Shown here: in pieces, positions 10,592-21,609 of the stretch
Numbering within the stretch: the stretch's first letter is position 1
How the letters are laid out: each line of letters opens with the position of its first letter
DNA from: Candidatus Altimarinota bacterium
GTDB lineage: Bacteria > Patescibacteriota > Gracilibacteria > BD1-5 > UBA6164
DNA: 64,000 nucleotides
Assembly: GCA_028713225.1 (NCBI GenBank)
Contig: JAQTOS010000004.1
Coordinates: 89,395-153,394, forward strand
Direction: 5' to 3'
The notes under the pieces: model-generated
The model's input: only the letters and a program-made list of their open reading frames with translations
Told to the model about the DNA's origin: nothing
Database searches by the model: none
Position numbers and translations under genes: made by a program

Positions 10592-11863
10592 TTATTGTTG
10601 TTCTTTGATAAATTCTAAATCAGCACCAAGTGTTTTTAATTTAGGAACAAAATTTTCGTATCATCTCTCTATATATTCCACATTTGTTATAAAAGTTTCA
10701 CCTTCCGCGATAAGTCCTGCAATAATCATAGCAGCTCCAGCTCTCAAATCCCAACTAGTAACTGTTGTATTTCTAGCTTTAAGTTCTGTTTTACCAAAAA
10801 TCAAAGCTTGATGTGGATTAAGTATTGCTGTATGCCCTCAAAGTTTATCAAGTTCTACAAGAAAATTAAGTCTTCATTCGAATAAAACTTCATGTATTTT
10901 TGAAATTCATTCAGCTTGACTAAGTAATATTGCAAATGGTGATTGTAAATCAGTTGGAAAACCTGGAAAAATATTTGTTTGAAGTTCTATAGCTTTTATT
11001 TTATCAGCTCTATAAACTCTAGCAACATCATTTCATAAATCCTCTATTTTTATTCAAGCTTCTCTTAATTTTTCTATGAAACTATAAAGGTCTTCTATTC
11101 TAGCATCCTCAATATCAATATAATCTTTTGCTGCAAGTGCTCAAATAACCATAAAAGTACCTGATTCTATATAATCTGCAATTACATCAAATTCAACTAT
11201 ATTTTCTAATTTTTCTACTCAATTAATATGAATATGATGAGTATGATTTATTACTATATCAGCTCCAGCTGCATTTAAAAAATCTACTAAATTCAGTACA
11301 TGTGGTTCAAGTGCTGACATTTTTATAGTAGTATGACCTGTTCTAAAAATATTTGCAACAATCAGATTTTCTGTTGCTGTTACTCAAAATCAAGCATTTA
11401 TGATTTTATCTCCAGCATCTAAAGTTCCTGAAATATCTATATGATTATCTACAAAAGAAACATTGTATCCAAGAGCATGCAAACCATCAAGATGAGAATC
11501 TATTGGTCTTTTACCTATAATACATCATCCTGGAAATGGAATAGAAATCTTTTTAAATCTATAAAGAAGAGGTCCAAGTAATAGAATTGAAGCTCTTATT
11601 TTTTTGATTTTTGAATAGTCAAAAAGTTTTGGTTCTAGATTAGAATTGTCCAAAAAGAGAGTATTTCACTCAAATTTGTAATCTACTCAAATATCTCTTA
11701 ATATATCTAAAAGAGTTAGAACATCTCCAATTTTAGGTACATTATGAAGAGTAACTTTCCCATTAATGAGCAAAGAAGCTGCAATAAGAGGTAATGCAGC
11801 ATTCTTAGATCAGCTTATTTTTACTTTTCCTGATAACAGGTTTCATCATTTTACTTTTATCAT
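10592..11863 (-). CDS. murA: UDP-N-acetylglucosamine 1-carboxyvinyltransferase
   Basis: MurA transfers enolpyruvate from PEP to UDP-GlcNAc, the first committed step of peptidoglycan synthesis, in the cytoplasm. The 423-residue length is normal. Seen: the N-terminal GSKNAALP block with Lys20-Asn21, the loop [14 protein letters not shown] containing Cys114 (the fosfomycin-target cysteine), and the C-terminal [12 protein letters not shown] signature. Cys is present rather than Asp, so fosfomycin sensitivity is expected from this residue. It begins 2 bases after the stop of the MBL-like gene and heads the run toward the PrsW-like protease. Many glycines are TGA. Confidence 0.95.
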
Positions 11864-11865
11864 TT

Positions 11866-12333
11866 TTATCCCAAATTAACAAATTCTGATTTTTCTCCAT
11901 CTAGATCTCATTTAACTCTATAAGTGTTAACTTCTTCTATATGTTGTCCAAGTGAATTTAAAAATATATCTTTTGTTTCTCCATAAGGAATAACTAATTT
12001 CGCTTCTAAATTTTCAAATAATTTAACTGCATCTTTTGTACCAATAATGATAAGAATATCTATATCTCCAAAAAAAGATAAAATATCTTCTCTAAGTTCT
12101 AACTTATCAGTAGTAACAATAAAAAGATGTTTAGAATCAATAGTAAAACTATAAAAAAGTGTAGAATCAAATTCTTTTACTTCAGCAAGTATTCCAGATT
12201 TTTCATATTCACCAGGAAAATCAATAACAAATGTATCAATTGCAACTGAATATTTTTCAGTATTAAAAGTAATTTCTTTTTTATTTGAATCTTTAACTAT
12301 TATAGAACTTCAATTTTTTGATATATCTAACAT
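11866..12333 (-). CDS. Degenerate metallo-beta-lactamase-fold-like protein
   Basis: The 155-residue product has FPGEYEKSGI near residue 40. The phrase PGEYE followed by a strand is typical of Patescibacterial COG2220-type MBL-fold proteins. No HxHxDH zinc motif is visible, however, and the protein is about 50-60 residues shorter, so it may be a non-catalytic relative. The assignment rests on that one motif and the beta-rich pattern. It is 2 bases upstream of murA and 18 bases downstream of the Nudix gene. Confidence 0.5.
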
Positions 12334-12351
12334 AAACTTGATTATATTTTA

Positions 12352-12804
12352 TTAAATAAAGTATATTTTATTTTTAGAAATAATTGATAATAAATCAAAT
12401 TTTATTTCTACATCTTTTATTTCATTTAATGAAACCCATTTGTATCATACAAATCTTTCTTCTTTTTGTACAACTGGATTTTCATTTCAATTATATCTTA
12501 TAAGAAAAAGATAAACATCTTTATCAATAAGCGGAGAATCTTCTAAATGGGCAGCTGTAAAAGTATAATTTAATTTAGTTATAAATTTAATTACTTCTAA
12601 GTCCTTTTCTTGAAGTCCAGCTTCTTCAGATATTTCTCTCACTGCAGCAACTCTTGCTATTTCTCATTCCTCAATATGTCCTTTAGGAATAACAAGTTCT
12701 ACATTCCCTTTAGAATTTAGCCATTCAAGTAGAAGTACTTCCATATTTCCTTCTTTCTTACGATAAACTATACCTCCGGAACTTTTTTCATATATTCTAG
12801 CCAT
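12352..12804 (-). CDS. Nudix hydrolase
   Basis: The 150-residue protein has a complete Nudix box at residues 42-64, with Gly42, Arg56-Glu57, Glu60-Glu61 and Gly63 in canonical spacing. Members hydrolyse nucleoside diphosphates linked to another moiety, using Mg2+ or Mn2+ bound by the REXXEE glutamates. The start GGIVYR and the length resemble the MutT/Ap4A-hydrolase group, but the substrate cannot be fixed. First gene of the minus-strand group that includes murA. Three glycines are TGA. Confidence 0.85.
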
Positions 12805-12861
12805 AATTTATTTTATTTATATACAATTTCTTTATTAATTGGCGAGATAATACTGAAAAAA

Positions 12862-12899
12862 ACAAAAAAGACAAAATTTATTTCAATTTTGTCTTTTTG
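12862..12899 (-). terminator. Terminator downstream of the TraG-like gene
   Basis: Arms GACAAAATT and AATTTTGTC, with an A-run at the low-coordinate side that reads as a U-run on the minus strand. It lies 17 bases beyond the stop at 12916. Confidence 0.75.
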
Positions 12900-12915
12900 T
12901 TTAAATATCTTTAAT

Positions 12916-15372
12916 TTATTTTTTATTATTTGCAAATGCTTCCATTTTCTTTTCTTTTTCTTTTTCTTTTTTATCCTTAAAATCTTTTAATCTTTTTGCT
13001 TCTATTTCTTCTCGTTTATCTATTTCTTCCATCATTTGGTTTATCTTAGAAACAACGAATTCTCTAGGTTTAGCATATTTTTCACGACTAACTTTTAGAA
13101 TTTTATCATATCTAGTTTTAAATATTTCTGGATCTGTTTTATATGGACTATAAGTATCAGCTGAAAATACTTTTGATGGCATACCATCAATTAAAAGTTT
13201 TGTATAAACTGAATATTTTCTCAAATTTGTCAGATCATCAGTAGAAACAACATCAGCTCATAAAACTTCTTTAAGAATTGAAGCATCATGATAACCAACT
13301 TGAAATGAAACTATAGATCAGACATTACCAAAAACTGCTCATCTAACATTTTCTGTCATTTGGTCAATATATTGGTTTGCCATAACTAAATTCAACTTAT
13401 ATTTTCTGGCTTCAGAAAGTATCGTAGCAAAAGAATCAGTTGCAAAGTTTTGAAATTCATCTACATAAAGATAAAAATCTACTCTGTCTTTTTCCGGAAT
13501 ATCAGCTCTACTCATGGCTTCCATTTGGAATTTTGTTACCATCATCGAACCAAGTAAACTTGAAGCATCTTCTCAGATTTTTCATTTTGATAGATTTATG
13601 ATAACAATTTTTTGGTTATCCATAGCCCATCTAAGAGAAAAAGTATTTTTAGTTTGCCCTAAAATATTTCTCAAAATTGTACTTGATAAAAATTGTCATA
13701 CTTTGTTTAATATTGGTCCAGCTGCTTCTACCTTTTGATTTGGAGCCATTTTATCAAATTCCCCTGTCCAAAATTTCTTTACAATTGGATCTTTTATTTT
13801 TTCTACTACTTTTTTTCTATAAACTTCTGAAGTCAGCATCAAAGGAATAGACATCAAAGTTGAATTTGGATATTCCAGAAGTGCCAAAATCGTATTTCTC
13901 AAAATATGCTCTAGTCTTGGCCCCCAAGAATCAAACATTTTTTTAAATATACTTACGATTCCTGATGCAACAAGAGATCTATGTTCTTCTTTTACATCTT
14001 CAAGCATGTTAAATGCAATTGGGAAATTTACATCCGATGGATCAAAAATAATTACCGAATTTGTTCTTTCTTTTGGGATTAAACCTAAAATATTCTCAGC
14101 CAAATCTCCATGAGGATCTATAACTGCAACTCATCTTCATTTATTAATATCATCAACTATCATATTTTCTAGAAGTGTAGATTTACCCATTCAGGTCTTT
14201 CACAAGATATACATATGTCTTCTTCTATCATTTGGCCCGATTCAGAAATCCAAGTTAGATCATCTGAAATTCGTTTTTCAAATTGGAGTTAAATCATTTC
14301 AAGTTTTCAAAAGTGGAACATTTGAAGGTGGTTCAAAAAGTCTAGATGAAACCCAATTTATACTTGGAGTTTTTACATAACTTGTAGGTAAATGAACCAA
14401 AGCCGCTAATTCCTGAGTATTTAAAATAAAATCATTTTTAGCTACTCTTTGTTTAACTTCTTTTATAAATTCTAGGTCACGACTTACATTTGTAACTTTA
14501 AAAGTATTTTTCGCATCATAAACTGCCAAAGTTGAAGCAATTTCTTTTATATCAAACTTAGATTGCAAAGTATCTTCTGAAGCACAAATTATATTTATAC
14601 TAGCAGAATAACCAGGACTTCCTAATTTTTCAGCAAAATATCTTGGCAATTCTGGATTTTCATTTGTTTTATCATCTTTTTTAGAATCGTCTCATTCTTT
14701 AGGTTCTTCTTCTTTTTTCTTAAAAAAGGATGCAAAAATAGTTCAAACAAAAGAGAATGGCCATAAAAATGGTTTATAATATTTATAATTTGGACTAAGT
14801 AAAAATTTCTTAGCAAAATTTGGTAGATTCCCTGAAATAATTGGAATTATCTTTTTAGCTTGCTTTTTCCAATCATCATCCCAAATAGGAGAAAAATTTA
14901 CTTGAAAAATATTTACTCAACTAATTGAAATTTTATTTAATCATGAAGTAATAGAAGAAAATGGGTCCATAACTCATTTTTCTCCTGATGATTCAAAATC
15001 ACTATAAATTTTTAGTGGATATAAATAATGTTTTTTTTCTGAAATTTGTCCTACTGTTATTAGATTATCAGGCAGACTTTGCATATAATCTTTTTCTAGT
15101 TCATTTATCTCAACATTTGAATAATGAGCATAAATCTGATTTTTTATGAAATTTTTATATGAGTTTGGTACGACTAAGAAGAATCTAATTTTATTCCCAA
15201 CTTTTGCTATTTCAAAAGAAAAATTTGGTCTTTCTGGACTAAATGTTTTAAATAATGTTTTCTTCTTTGATTCAAGTAATTTATGCACAACAAGAAGCAC
15301 TTGCTCAAAAGCAATTGCTCATTTCTCATTATTTTTATCTACAAGTATTTCTAAAACTACTCTCTTTTGCAT
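12916..15372 (-). CDS. TraG/VirD4-like type IV secretion ATPase (DUF87 type)
   Basis: The 818-residue product has an N-terminal region of about 270 residues with a hydrophobic patch (FLWPFSFVGTIFASFF) that may touch the membrane. A P-loop ATPase domain follows: Walker A GKTGMGKS, a GVAVIDPHGD strand, Walker B-like FYLYVDEFQNF, and the sensor-like VMANQYIDQM. The C-terminus is a charged Lys/Glu tail. VirD4/TraG coupling ATPases move DNA or protein through type IV secretion channels. No relaxase, VirB4 or pilus-channel genes are seen here, so it may serve another DNA- or protein-moving role conserved in Patescibacteria. TGA encodes several glycines next to Walker A. Confidence 0.85.
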
Positions 15373-15450
15373 AAATTATATTTTTGTTTTTAGTATCTTC
15401 TCTCTTATTTTATCAGTTTTTTAACTTTTTAGCAAATTTTTGATGATTTT

Positions 15451-15894
15451 TTAGTTAAATTTATCAAGTAAAGCAAAAAGTTCTTTTTCAAACTCTATAG
15501 ATTTTTTATTTAAAAGTTTTTCATCTATATCAGAAATATCATGAGCTAGCTTATTTCTAAGTTTATGAAGTTCCCATATATGATTTATATTGTCAATTTC
15601 TGATGGATGTTTTTTTAAAATATCTGCAAATGTTCAACTATATCAAACCTCTTTAAGTATTGTATGGTAAAATTTATCATATTCTAGAATTTTTTCTCTT
15701 CGCGAAAAAGATGGGTTAGAATACTTTTTGATTCTATCCAAAAACATTTTTTGTTTATCTTCATCTAATTTTTTTTTGAATTTTGCTTTAAAATAATAAA
15801 CTAAAATTATAGCTAAAATGAAGAAAATAAAAATCCACAGAAACAAATTATAGGCAATATAAAGCAAAAATTCAGTGAAAAATATATAAAGCAT
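15451..15894 (-). CDS. Single-pass membrane protein with HEPN-like tail
   Basis: The 147-residue product has a long hydrophobic N-terminal segment (about residues 3-35), a basic region (KAKFKKKLDEDKQK), then a helical C-terminus containing LHKLRNKLAHD. The R-N-x3-H arrangement resembles the HEPN RNase motif and the helical ends of DUF4145-like proteins. It may equally be a structural helix. It lies upstream of the TraG-like ATPase on the same strand (78-base gap). One TGA encodes Gly. Confidence 0.6.
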
Positions 15895-15960
15895 TTGTAA
15901 TATAAATTTAATATAATAATTTTAGCTATAGTAACGCTATAAAGTCTTTTTGCAAATTTT

Positions 15961-15989
15961 TTGACAAACTAAAAGTATTTATATATAAT
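15961..15989 (+). promoter_or_regulatory. Consensus sigma-70-type promoter for the pilin gene
   Basis: TTGACA (15961-15966) and TATAAT (15984-15989) are separated by 17 bases, a perfect match. The likely start of transcription is about 25 bases upstream of the pilin ATG. Confidence 0.85.
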
Positions 15990-16022
15990 CAGGATACTTT
16001 ATATATTTAATTTTTTATAAAT

Positions 16023-16676
16023 ATGGTTTTAGGAAAAATACAAACAGCTTCTAAAAAAGCATTTACTCTTATAGAATTACTTGTAGTTATAACTATTATT
16101 GGTATTCTAGCAACTGGTGCTGTCGCTATTTATACATCTCAAATACAAAAAGCAAGAGATACAACTAGAATAAATGACTTAGAAGCATTAAAATCATGAG
16201 TAGAACAATTTTATCAAGATAACTCAGAATATCCTTCTACAGATATATCTTGAACATATTGAAAATATCTAACAGGTATAACATTATATACTCCTAAATT
16301 ACCTAAAGATCCTAAAAGTGGTCAAGTATGTGGTAAATGAACAAACACAGACGCTACAGCTTGTGATTACATGTATGCAGTATCTTCTGATAATAATGGA
16401 ATACTACTATGAGAATACAAAATATCTACAGCATTTGAAAATGATGGAAATATTACATCAAAAGCTGTAAATGATTGAGGAAATTCTACAGCATTGACTG
16501 GAGAAAAAAATAGATATGAAGTATGATTAGATATATCTGATGCTAAAAGTACAATTTGTGATAGAGATGCGAAAATGCCAGTTTCTGCTTGAGTTTCTGC
16601 TATAGCTACTACTAATTGTAAAACTGCAATATCTAACACTAATGGAAATGGTACACTAATGATATCTTGAAATTAG
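16023..16676 (+). CDS. Type IV prepilin (major pilin-like)
   Basis: The 217-residue product has a 13-residue basic leader ending KKA, then FTLIELLVVITIIGIL, the N-methylated, membrane-spanning pilin helix with Glu at +5. The residue before the cleavage site is Ala rather than the usual Gly. The globular domain has four Cys (CGK, ACDY, TICD, TNCK) that could form two disulphides. It would be processed by a PilD-type peptidase and assembled into a type IV pilus or related filament on the cell surface. A consensus promoter and a strong terminator frame it as a single, probably highly expressed gene. About nine glycines are TGA. Confidence 0.9.
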
Positions 16677-16690
16677 TATTTAAATAAATA

Positions 16691-16721
16691 AAAAAGAAAG
16701 ATTTTAAAATCTTTCTTTTTT
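16691..16721. terminator. Terminator after the pilin gene
   Basis: A perfect 20-base palindrome (arms GAAAGATTTT/AAAATCTTTC) is flanked by A- and T-runs. It serves the pilin gene and the convergent gene ending at 16728. Confidence 0.85.
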
Positions 16722-16727
16722 ATTTAT

Positions 16728-17714
16728 TTAAAATTCTGAAGTCTTCTGACTATAACTTATACTTATAAAATCTATGTCATAAACTTGACTTAGAATCATA
16801 GAATGAAGTCTCATAGATATACATAAATCTATGAGATTTTTTTTATATACTTCATAAGTTTCCTGCATAGAATTTGTAATACTTACTTTTTCTCTTAGAA
16901 ATTGTTTCAAAAATTCATAGTCATTTGCAAGTATATCAGTCTCATGAAAACTATGTGGAAGCAAAATAACTTCTCAGCCACTTGAAATAATAAAATCAAT
17001 TAGTGAATTTATTTTATCAAGTTCATTTTCCATTTTTCAGCTTCTAAAAGCAAGTCATACTTTCTTCCCTGCAAAATCTATTTGTTTAAATTTTTCTATT
17101 TCAAAATTTGAAGCTTCAAGTTTCAGAAGTGGAGGTTTGAATTTTTCTTTTTTTCAGTTGTCAGAAAAAACAGGGTCAGCTATAATCTCAGATTTTATTC
17201 AAATACTTTTTAAAAGTTCAAATGAATATTTATTTCTAACATAGATTTCTTTAGCAGGAGAAAAAATTTGTTTAACAAGTTCTAGATTCTTACTATCTTG
17301 TGCAACTTCTATACTTACTCAGAAAAATATTATATCTTTTTTATAATACTCAGCCATTTTTACTCTAAAAAGCCACTGAGCTAGAGGATTTCAAACAGAT
17401 TGAATTTCTAAGTCATAAATTATTCATCCTCATCAAATCACTACTTTGTCTGATGATTTAATAATTTTAGAAAAAGTAATAAAATTTTTAATATTTCTTA
17501 GTATATTTCTTGGATTTTTGATTCAAATAGGAAAATATTCTCTGTATTCTACAAAAGAATCCTCAAAAAAAAGATTTTCTGTATCATAAGTAAAAACTTT
17601 AAAATTTATAAAATTGGAATTATATTTTTCTCTTAGTAATTCAATTTCATTTTTCAGAATTAGTTCATCTCCCAAATTTTGGCATCAAACAGACATTAAA
17701 ATTGCTATATTCAT
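16728..17714 (-). CDS. Polysaccharide pyruvyl transferase family protein
   Basis: The 328-residue protein resembles CsaB/WcaK-type enzymes, which add ketal-linked pyruvate from PEP to cell-surface sugars. Seen: an N-terminal GCQNLGDELI block, the GGGGIIYD glycine loop (about residues 94-101, mostly TGA codons), EIYVRNKYS, a HSFHETD motif and the C-terminal MRLHSMILS signature with its conserved His. In Gram-positives such pyruvylated polymers anchor SLH-domain proteins. An M23/SLH protein is encoded at 59243, so a functional link is possible but unproven. Divergent from rlmL. Confidence 0.8.
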
Positions 17715-17792
17715 ATTTACTTCATTTTATTTTGTAGAAAAGTGATTTTTGAGTATATTATAGGCAAAAAGTTTAAAAGTAAATAAAAAAGA

Positions 17793-19082
17793 ATGAATAT
17801 AATACTAACAACAATAGCTTGAGTAGAAGCACTTGCAAAAAAAGAAGTAGAAAAACTTGGTTTTGAGATAATAGAAGTAAAAGATAAACTAATAAAAATC
17901 AAATGAGATTTTCAAGAAGTGGCTATGCTAAACCTTTGGTCTAGAGTTGCAAATAAAGTTTATATAGAACTAGCTTGTAAAAAAGTAGATAGTTTCGATG
18001 ATTTATTTGATTTAGTTTCATCAGTTGACTGGAAATATTATATCAGAGATTATAATCCAATTATAGTAAATGCTGCAACAACTAGATCTAGTTTAGAATC
18101 AGAAAAAACAATACAATCAATTACAAAAAAAGCAATTGTAAAACAACTTTCTGGAGATGCTATCAGACAAGAATTATATAATATTCCTGAAATAAGCATA
18201 CTTGTTTTGATAATAGATTGAGAAGCAAAAATCATGTTAAATACTACATGAGAAGCACTTCATAAAAGATGATATAGAGAAAATGCTCTTGAGGCACCAA
18301 TAAAAGAATCTATGGCTGCAAGTTTAGTTTTGTTATCTAACTGGAGTTTTAAAGAAAATTTTTATGATCCATTTTGTGGAAGTGGAACAATTGCTATTGA
18401 AGCGGCACTTATTGCTAGAAATATAGCACCATGACTTCATAGAAGATTTGCTTTTGAAAAATTTGCTTGGTTTCCAAAACATTATATAGAAAATGCTGTA
18501 AAAGATGCAGAAGACAAAATAATAAGAGATAAAAAATATTCTATTTTTGCATCAGATATCAATCCTGAAGCTATAGAAATAGCTAGAGATAATGCTAGAA
18601 GAGCTTGAGTAATTGATACTATTAGATTCAAAGTTGCTGATATCAGAGATTTTGTAGAAAATAGTAGAGCTGTAGATGAATATAGAAAAGAAAAAGAATC
18701 TGCAAAAATAGAATTCAAAAAAGCTTGAGAAGTAGAAACAAGTGAAACTAAAGTAGAAGAAAAAAGAAATTTCTTAGCAAAATATGAAGAAAAAAGCAGA
18801 TATTCTGTTGATGGAGAAGAAGAAAGTTTGACTGGAACTTTGGTTTCAAATCCACCTTATGGGCTTAGACTAGATCAAGATGATATATATGAAATTCATG
18901 ATACGATAAACACAATTTTCAAAACAAACAAAAAATTGAAAGGTTGAATTATCACTTCTTTTGAAGAATTTGATAAAATCATTATGAAGAAATTTTGGAA
19001 AACAAGAAAATTATATAACTGAAGAGAACTTTGTTATTTCTATAGCAAAGCAAATGATAATTCTAGAGGTTATAGAAGATAA
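17793..19082 (+). CDS. rlmL: THUMP-domain 23S rRNA N2-guanine methyltransferase
   Basis: The 429-residue product matches the COG0116 RlmL N-terminal half: a ferredoxin-like/THUMP region (about residues 1-155), then a class I methyltransferase domain with motif [16 protein letters not shown] and motif IV SNPPYG. It would methylate the exocyclic N2 of a guanine in 23S rRNA (G2445 in E. coli) using SAM. The RlmK half fused in E. coli is absent, as in most bacteria. A Lys/Glu-rich insertion (about residues 290-345) lies between the motifs. The first glycine, in [11 protein letters not shown], is TGA. Confidence 0.85.
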
Positions 19083-19085
19083 AAA

Positions 19086-19121
19086 GTAGAGATAAGGCAA
19101 TGCCTTATCTCTACTTTTTTT
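19086..19121 (+). terminator. Terminator after rlmL, repeat-derived
   Basis: A perfect hairpin (arms GTAGAGATAAGGC/GCCTTATCTCTAC, loop AAT) is followed by seven T. The outer GTAGAGA arm matches the palindromic element at 20767, so this terminator probably belongs to the same repeat family. Confidence 0.85.
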
Positions 19122-19175
19122 GGAACGAAAATATTCGTTCCCTACAGGTTTTTAATGGAATGATGCAATCGTTCC
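19122..19175. repeat. Two palindromic GGAACGA-type repeats
   Basis: 19122-19141 has arms GGAACGAA/TTCGTTCC and 19157-19175 has GGAATGA/TCGTTCC; both are followed by CTAC. The same element occurs at 37760-37895 and, in variant form, at 53325. Confidence 0.75.
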
Positions 19176-19183
19176 CTACGTTT

Positions 19184-20809
19184 TTATTTCAAATATTTCT
19201 TAAATAAATAAGTTCTGGAAATATTATCTTTTGAATTATTACAAGAATAATTTTTATAATACTCTAAATTAAATGAGAATATATTTGAACTAAAAAATCA
19301 TAAATCGAGAGATTTTATTGGAGTATTCAGCATATAATCAGAATATTTATTATAAGCAATGTGAGAAAAATCAAATACTTGTAAAGGTGAATCTGAAATA
19401 TAATTTCAATTTAAATCTATAGTTTTTATTTTTCTCTCTAAAAAGTCTGAAAATATAATATTTGTTCAATCAAATTTTATTCAAGTTGGATAAGATAATC
19501 ATCCAGTTATTACTTTCAAAATATTATCTGATTTTGTAAGAATATTATTATCACTTTGTGTAAAATATGGGAAATTTTCAGTCCAAGTACTAGTTCCTGA
19601 TAAAGTCATATTCACAAAATAATTTCAAGTTGAGGCAAAAGATGTAGGCAAAGAATTTATATTTACCTGATAAGAAGTTCCAGGATTAAAGGTATTTGCA
19701 GTTCAAAAAGTATATTTCAAAGTTATTCAAGTAGAAACTGTTCAAGCAGTATTTGAAATATTTGTAAAAGAAAAACTTGGAGTTCCTGTTATATTTATAG
19801 GACTTGCTAAATTATTTCCAGAATAGAATTTTAAAAGTAAATCTGTAATTCAAGTTATATTTTGATTTATGTTCAAATTTATATTCAAATTTGGATTAGA
19901 AATAGAACTTTTACTTGAATAAGATAAAATTTCTCCAGCACCAGAATTCGCAATATAAAGAGTTTTAGATGCTGAATCATAATAAAGGCCTGTTGGTTCA
20001 CGAATTCAATCTTCCCTATTTAAAAGTTCTGAAACAATTCAACCTGAAACATATAAAATTCTATTGTTTAAAGTATCTGCTATAAAAAGTATATTATCTC
20101 AAAAAGCTAATCAAGTTGGATTATTCAAACTATTTAAATCAGATCCAAAATTTCCTGGTTTTCAAGCTACAATTACAGGAGCAATATTAGTATTAGTTTT
20201 ATCAAATTTCAAAACTGTATTATTCAAAGTATCTGAAACATACATATCAGTTCAATTGATTATTAAATCAGTTGGACCAAAATAAGTTCAAGTAAATGCA
20301 ATTCAAGATTTTGAAATTATCCCAGAAAAAAATGAAGTTTTATAAGTTCCATCATCATAATTATATCCAGAAAATAAATCTGTATTAATTGACTCAAAAG
20401 GAACAAAATTTTTTATAATAAGATGATTAGTTGAATCATTATCAGTTCCCGAACAATAAGTTCCTGTAAAACTTTGTTCTCAAATATAAGCAAATCATCA
20501 TACAGAATATGATTTATCTAACTTAAATAAAGCTCCAGTAGAATTAGTAAATCAAGTTAAATATTTATTTGCAGAAGATAAGGTATTAGAAAAAATAGAT
20601 TTAAAATCATTAAAGTCAGAATTAGTATCAACTATATTTTTTTGTAAAGTTATATTTTTGACTCAATCAGTTACAAACATACTTATAGAAACCATCAAGA
20701 CTATTGCCAAACTTATAGAAACCAAAAGTTCAACTAGAGTAAAGGCAGATTTATTTTTTGTATTTCGTAGAGACGTATTGCAATACGTCTCTACATTTTT
20801 ATTTTTCAT
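19184..20809 (-). CDS. Prepilin-like surface protein with NHL-type repeats
   Basis: The 541-residue product has a prepilin N-terminus: a 22-residue leader ending NKSA, then FTLVELLVSISLAIVLMVSIS. The middle (about residues 190-300) carries NHL/beta-propeller-like units such as INGTDMYVSDTLNNTVLKFD and FGDNILFIADTLNNRILY; the C-terminus has another (YPTGIKFDGTNIIFSDFLERKIKTID). It is probably an exported adhesin or minor-pilin-like protein. Residues 6-15 of the leader are encoded by the palindrome at 20767-20794. No other ATG lies between the repeat and the pilin helix, so the repeat is translated if 20809 is the start. It starts 4 bases after the stop of the gene at 20814. Confidence 0.8.
20767..20794. 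repeat. Palindromic repeat inside the prepilin leader
   Basis: Perfect 14-base arms (GTAGAGACGTATTG and its complement) with no loop. It is in frame within the first codons of the gene at 19184 and encodes VETYCNTSLR. It shares GTAGAGA ends with the rlmL terminator hairpin. Confidence 0.8.
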
Positions 20810-20813
20810 AATT

Positions 20814-21518
20814 TTAATCTTTAGTTTTTAATCTAAGAAGTATCTTATCAACCTGATATTTAGCAACAACTGGCTGAGAAATGATTTGATTTAATGTATT
20901 ATAAACAAGGTCTATATACTGAGTCAAAACTAAATTTTTCTCTATAAAATAGATAAAAGTTTGCAAGAAAAGTATATAATCATCTTTCTCTAGTTTCTCA
21001 CGATAAAAATAAGAAAACAAATAAAAATCTTTTTCAAAATAGAAATTTTCCAAAAACATATAATATTTTTCATCAAAAACAGGAAGAAGAGTTTTCCCTG
21101 TTACAGTATGTTGAACTCTTGATAAAATAGTATCCAGGACTTTATTTTCACCAGAATTTGTTAAAAAAACTAGATTTCCAAAACCTGGTTCTTCTAGAAA
21201 TTTCAGCATTGCATTTGATGATTCATCAGTAAGTCTAGAAATATTTTCAATTAAAAAAATTTGAAAAATTGAATTTGTTTTTATGAAACTTCTCTCCAAA
21301 TAAGTTCTAATATCTTTTACTTTTATAGTTTCACTAGAATCTGAAATCTTGAATAAATTATTTTTATCTTCTCAAAAATGAGTAAAAATATCTGATATTA
21401 ACTGACTTACATCATAATTTAGTTTTTCTAAATCTGTTCAAGTAAACAAAAAAGGTGAAAGCTCTTCCCTATTTTTTATAGATTCTTCGATTTTTTGTAT
21501 GATTTGCTCTTTTTGCAT
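20814..21518 (-). CDS. holB: DNA polymerase III delta-prime-like clamp-loader subunit
   Basis: The 234-residue product resembles the AAA+ part of delta-prime/DnaX. LFTGTDLEKLNYDV occupies the P-loop position without a functional Walker A. IKVKDIRTYLERSFI is followed by FLIENISRLTDESSNAMLKFLEEPG, the sensor/SRC-region equivalent (usually LTxxAANALLKxLEEP), and a LSRVQHT block stands for the usual SRCQ. The subunit is short, and the zinc-binding cysteines of typical HolB are absent. It would be a stator of the clamp loader at the replisome. It is followed at 4 bases by the NHL-type prepilin gene. Confidence 0.75.
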
Positions 21519-21573
21519 TTTTTTTGGATTTATATAATTTATTTTTCCTATTTTAAGCATAAAACAAAAAAAA

Positions 21574-21609
21574 CAAAAAAAAATCTTTAATTTTAAAAAT
21601 TAAAGATTT
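21574..21609 (-). terminator. Terminator of the small gene at 21610
   Basis: Inverted repeat (arms AATCTTTAATTTT/AAAATTAAAGATT) directly after the minus-strand stop, with an A-run on the low side that reads as a U-run on the minus strand. Confidence 0.75.
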
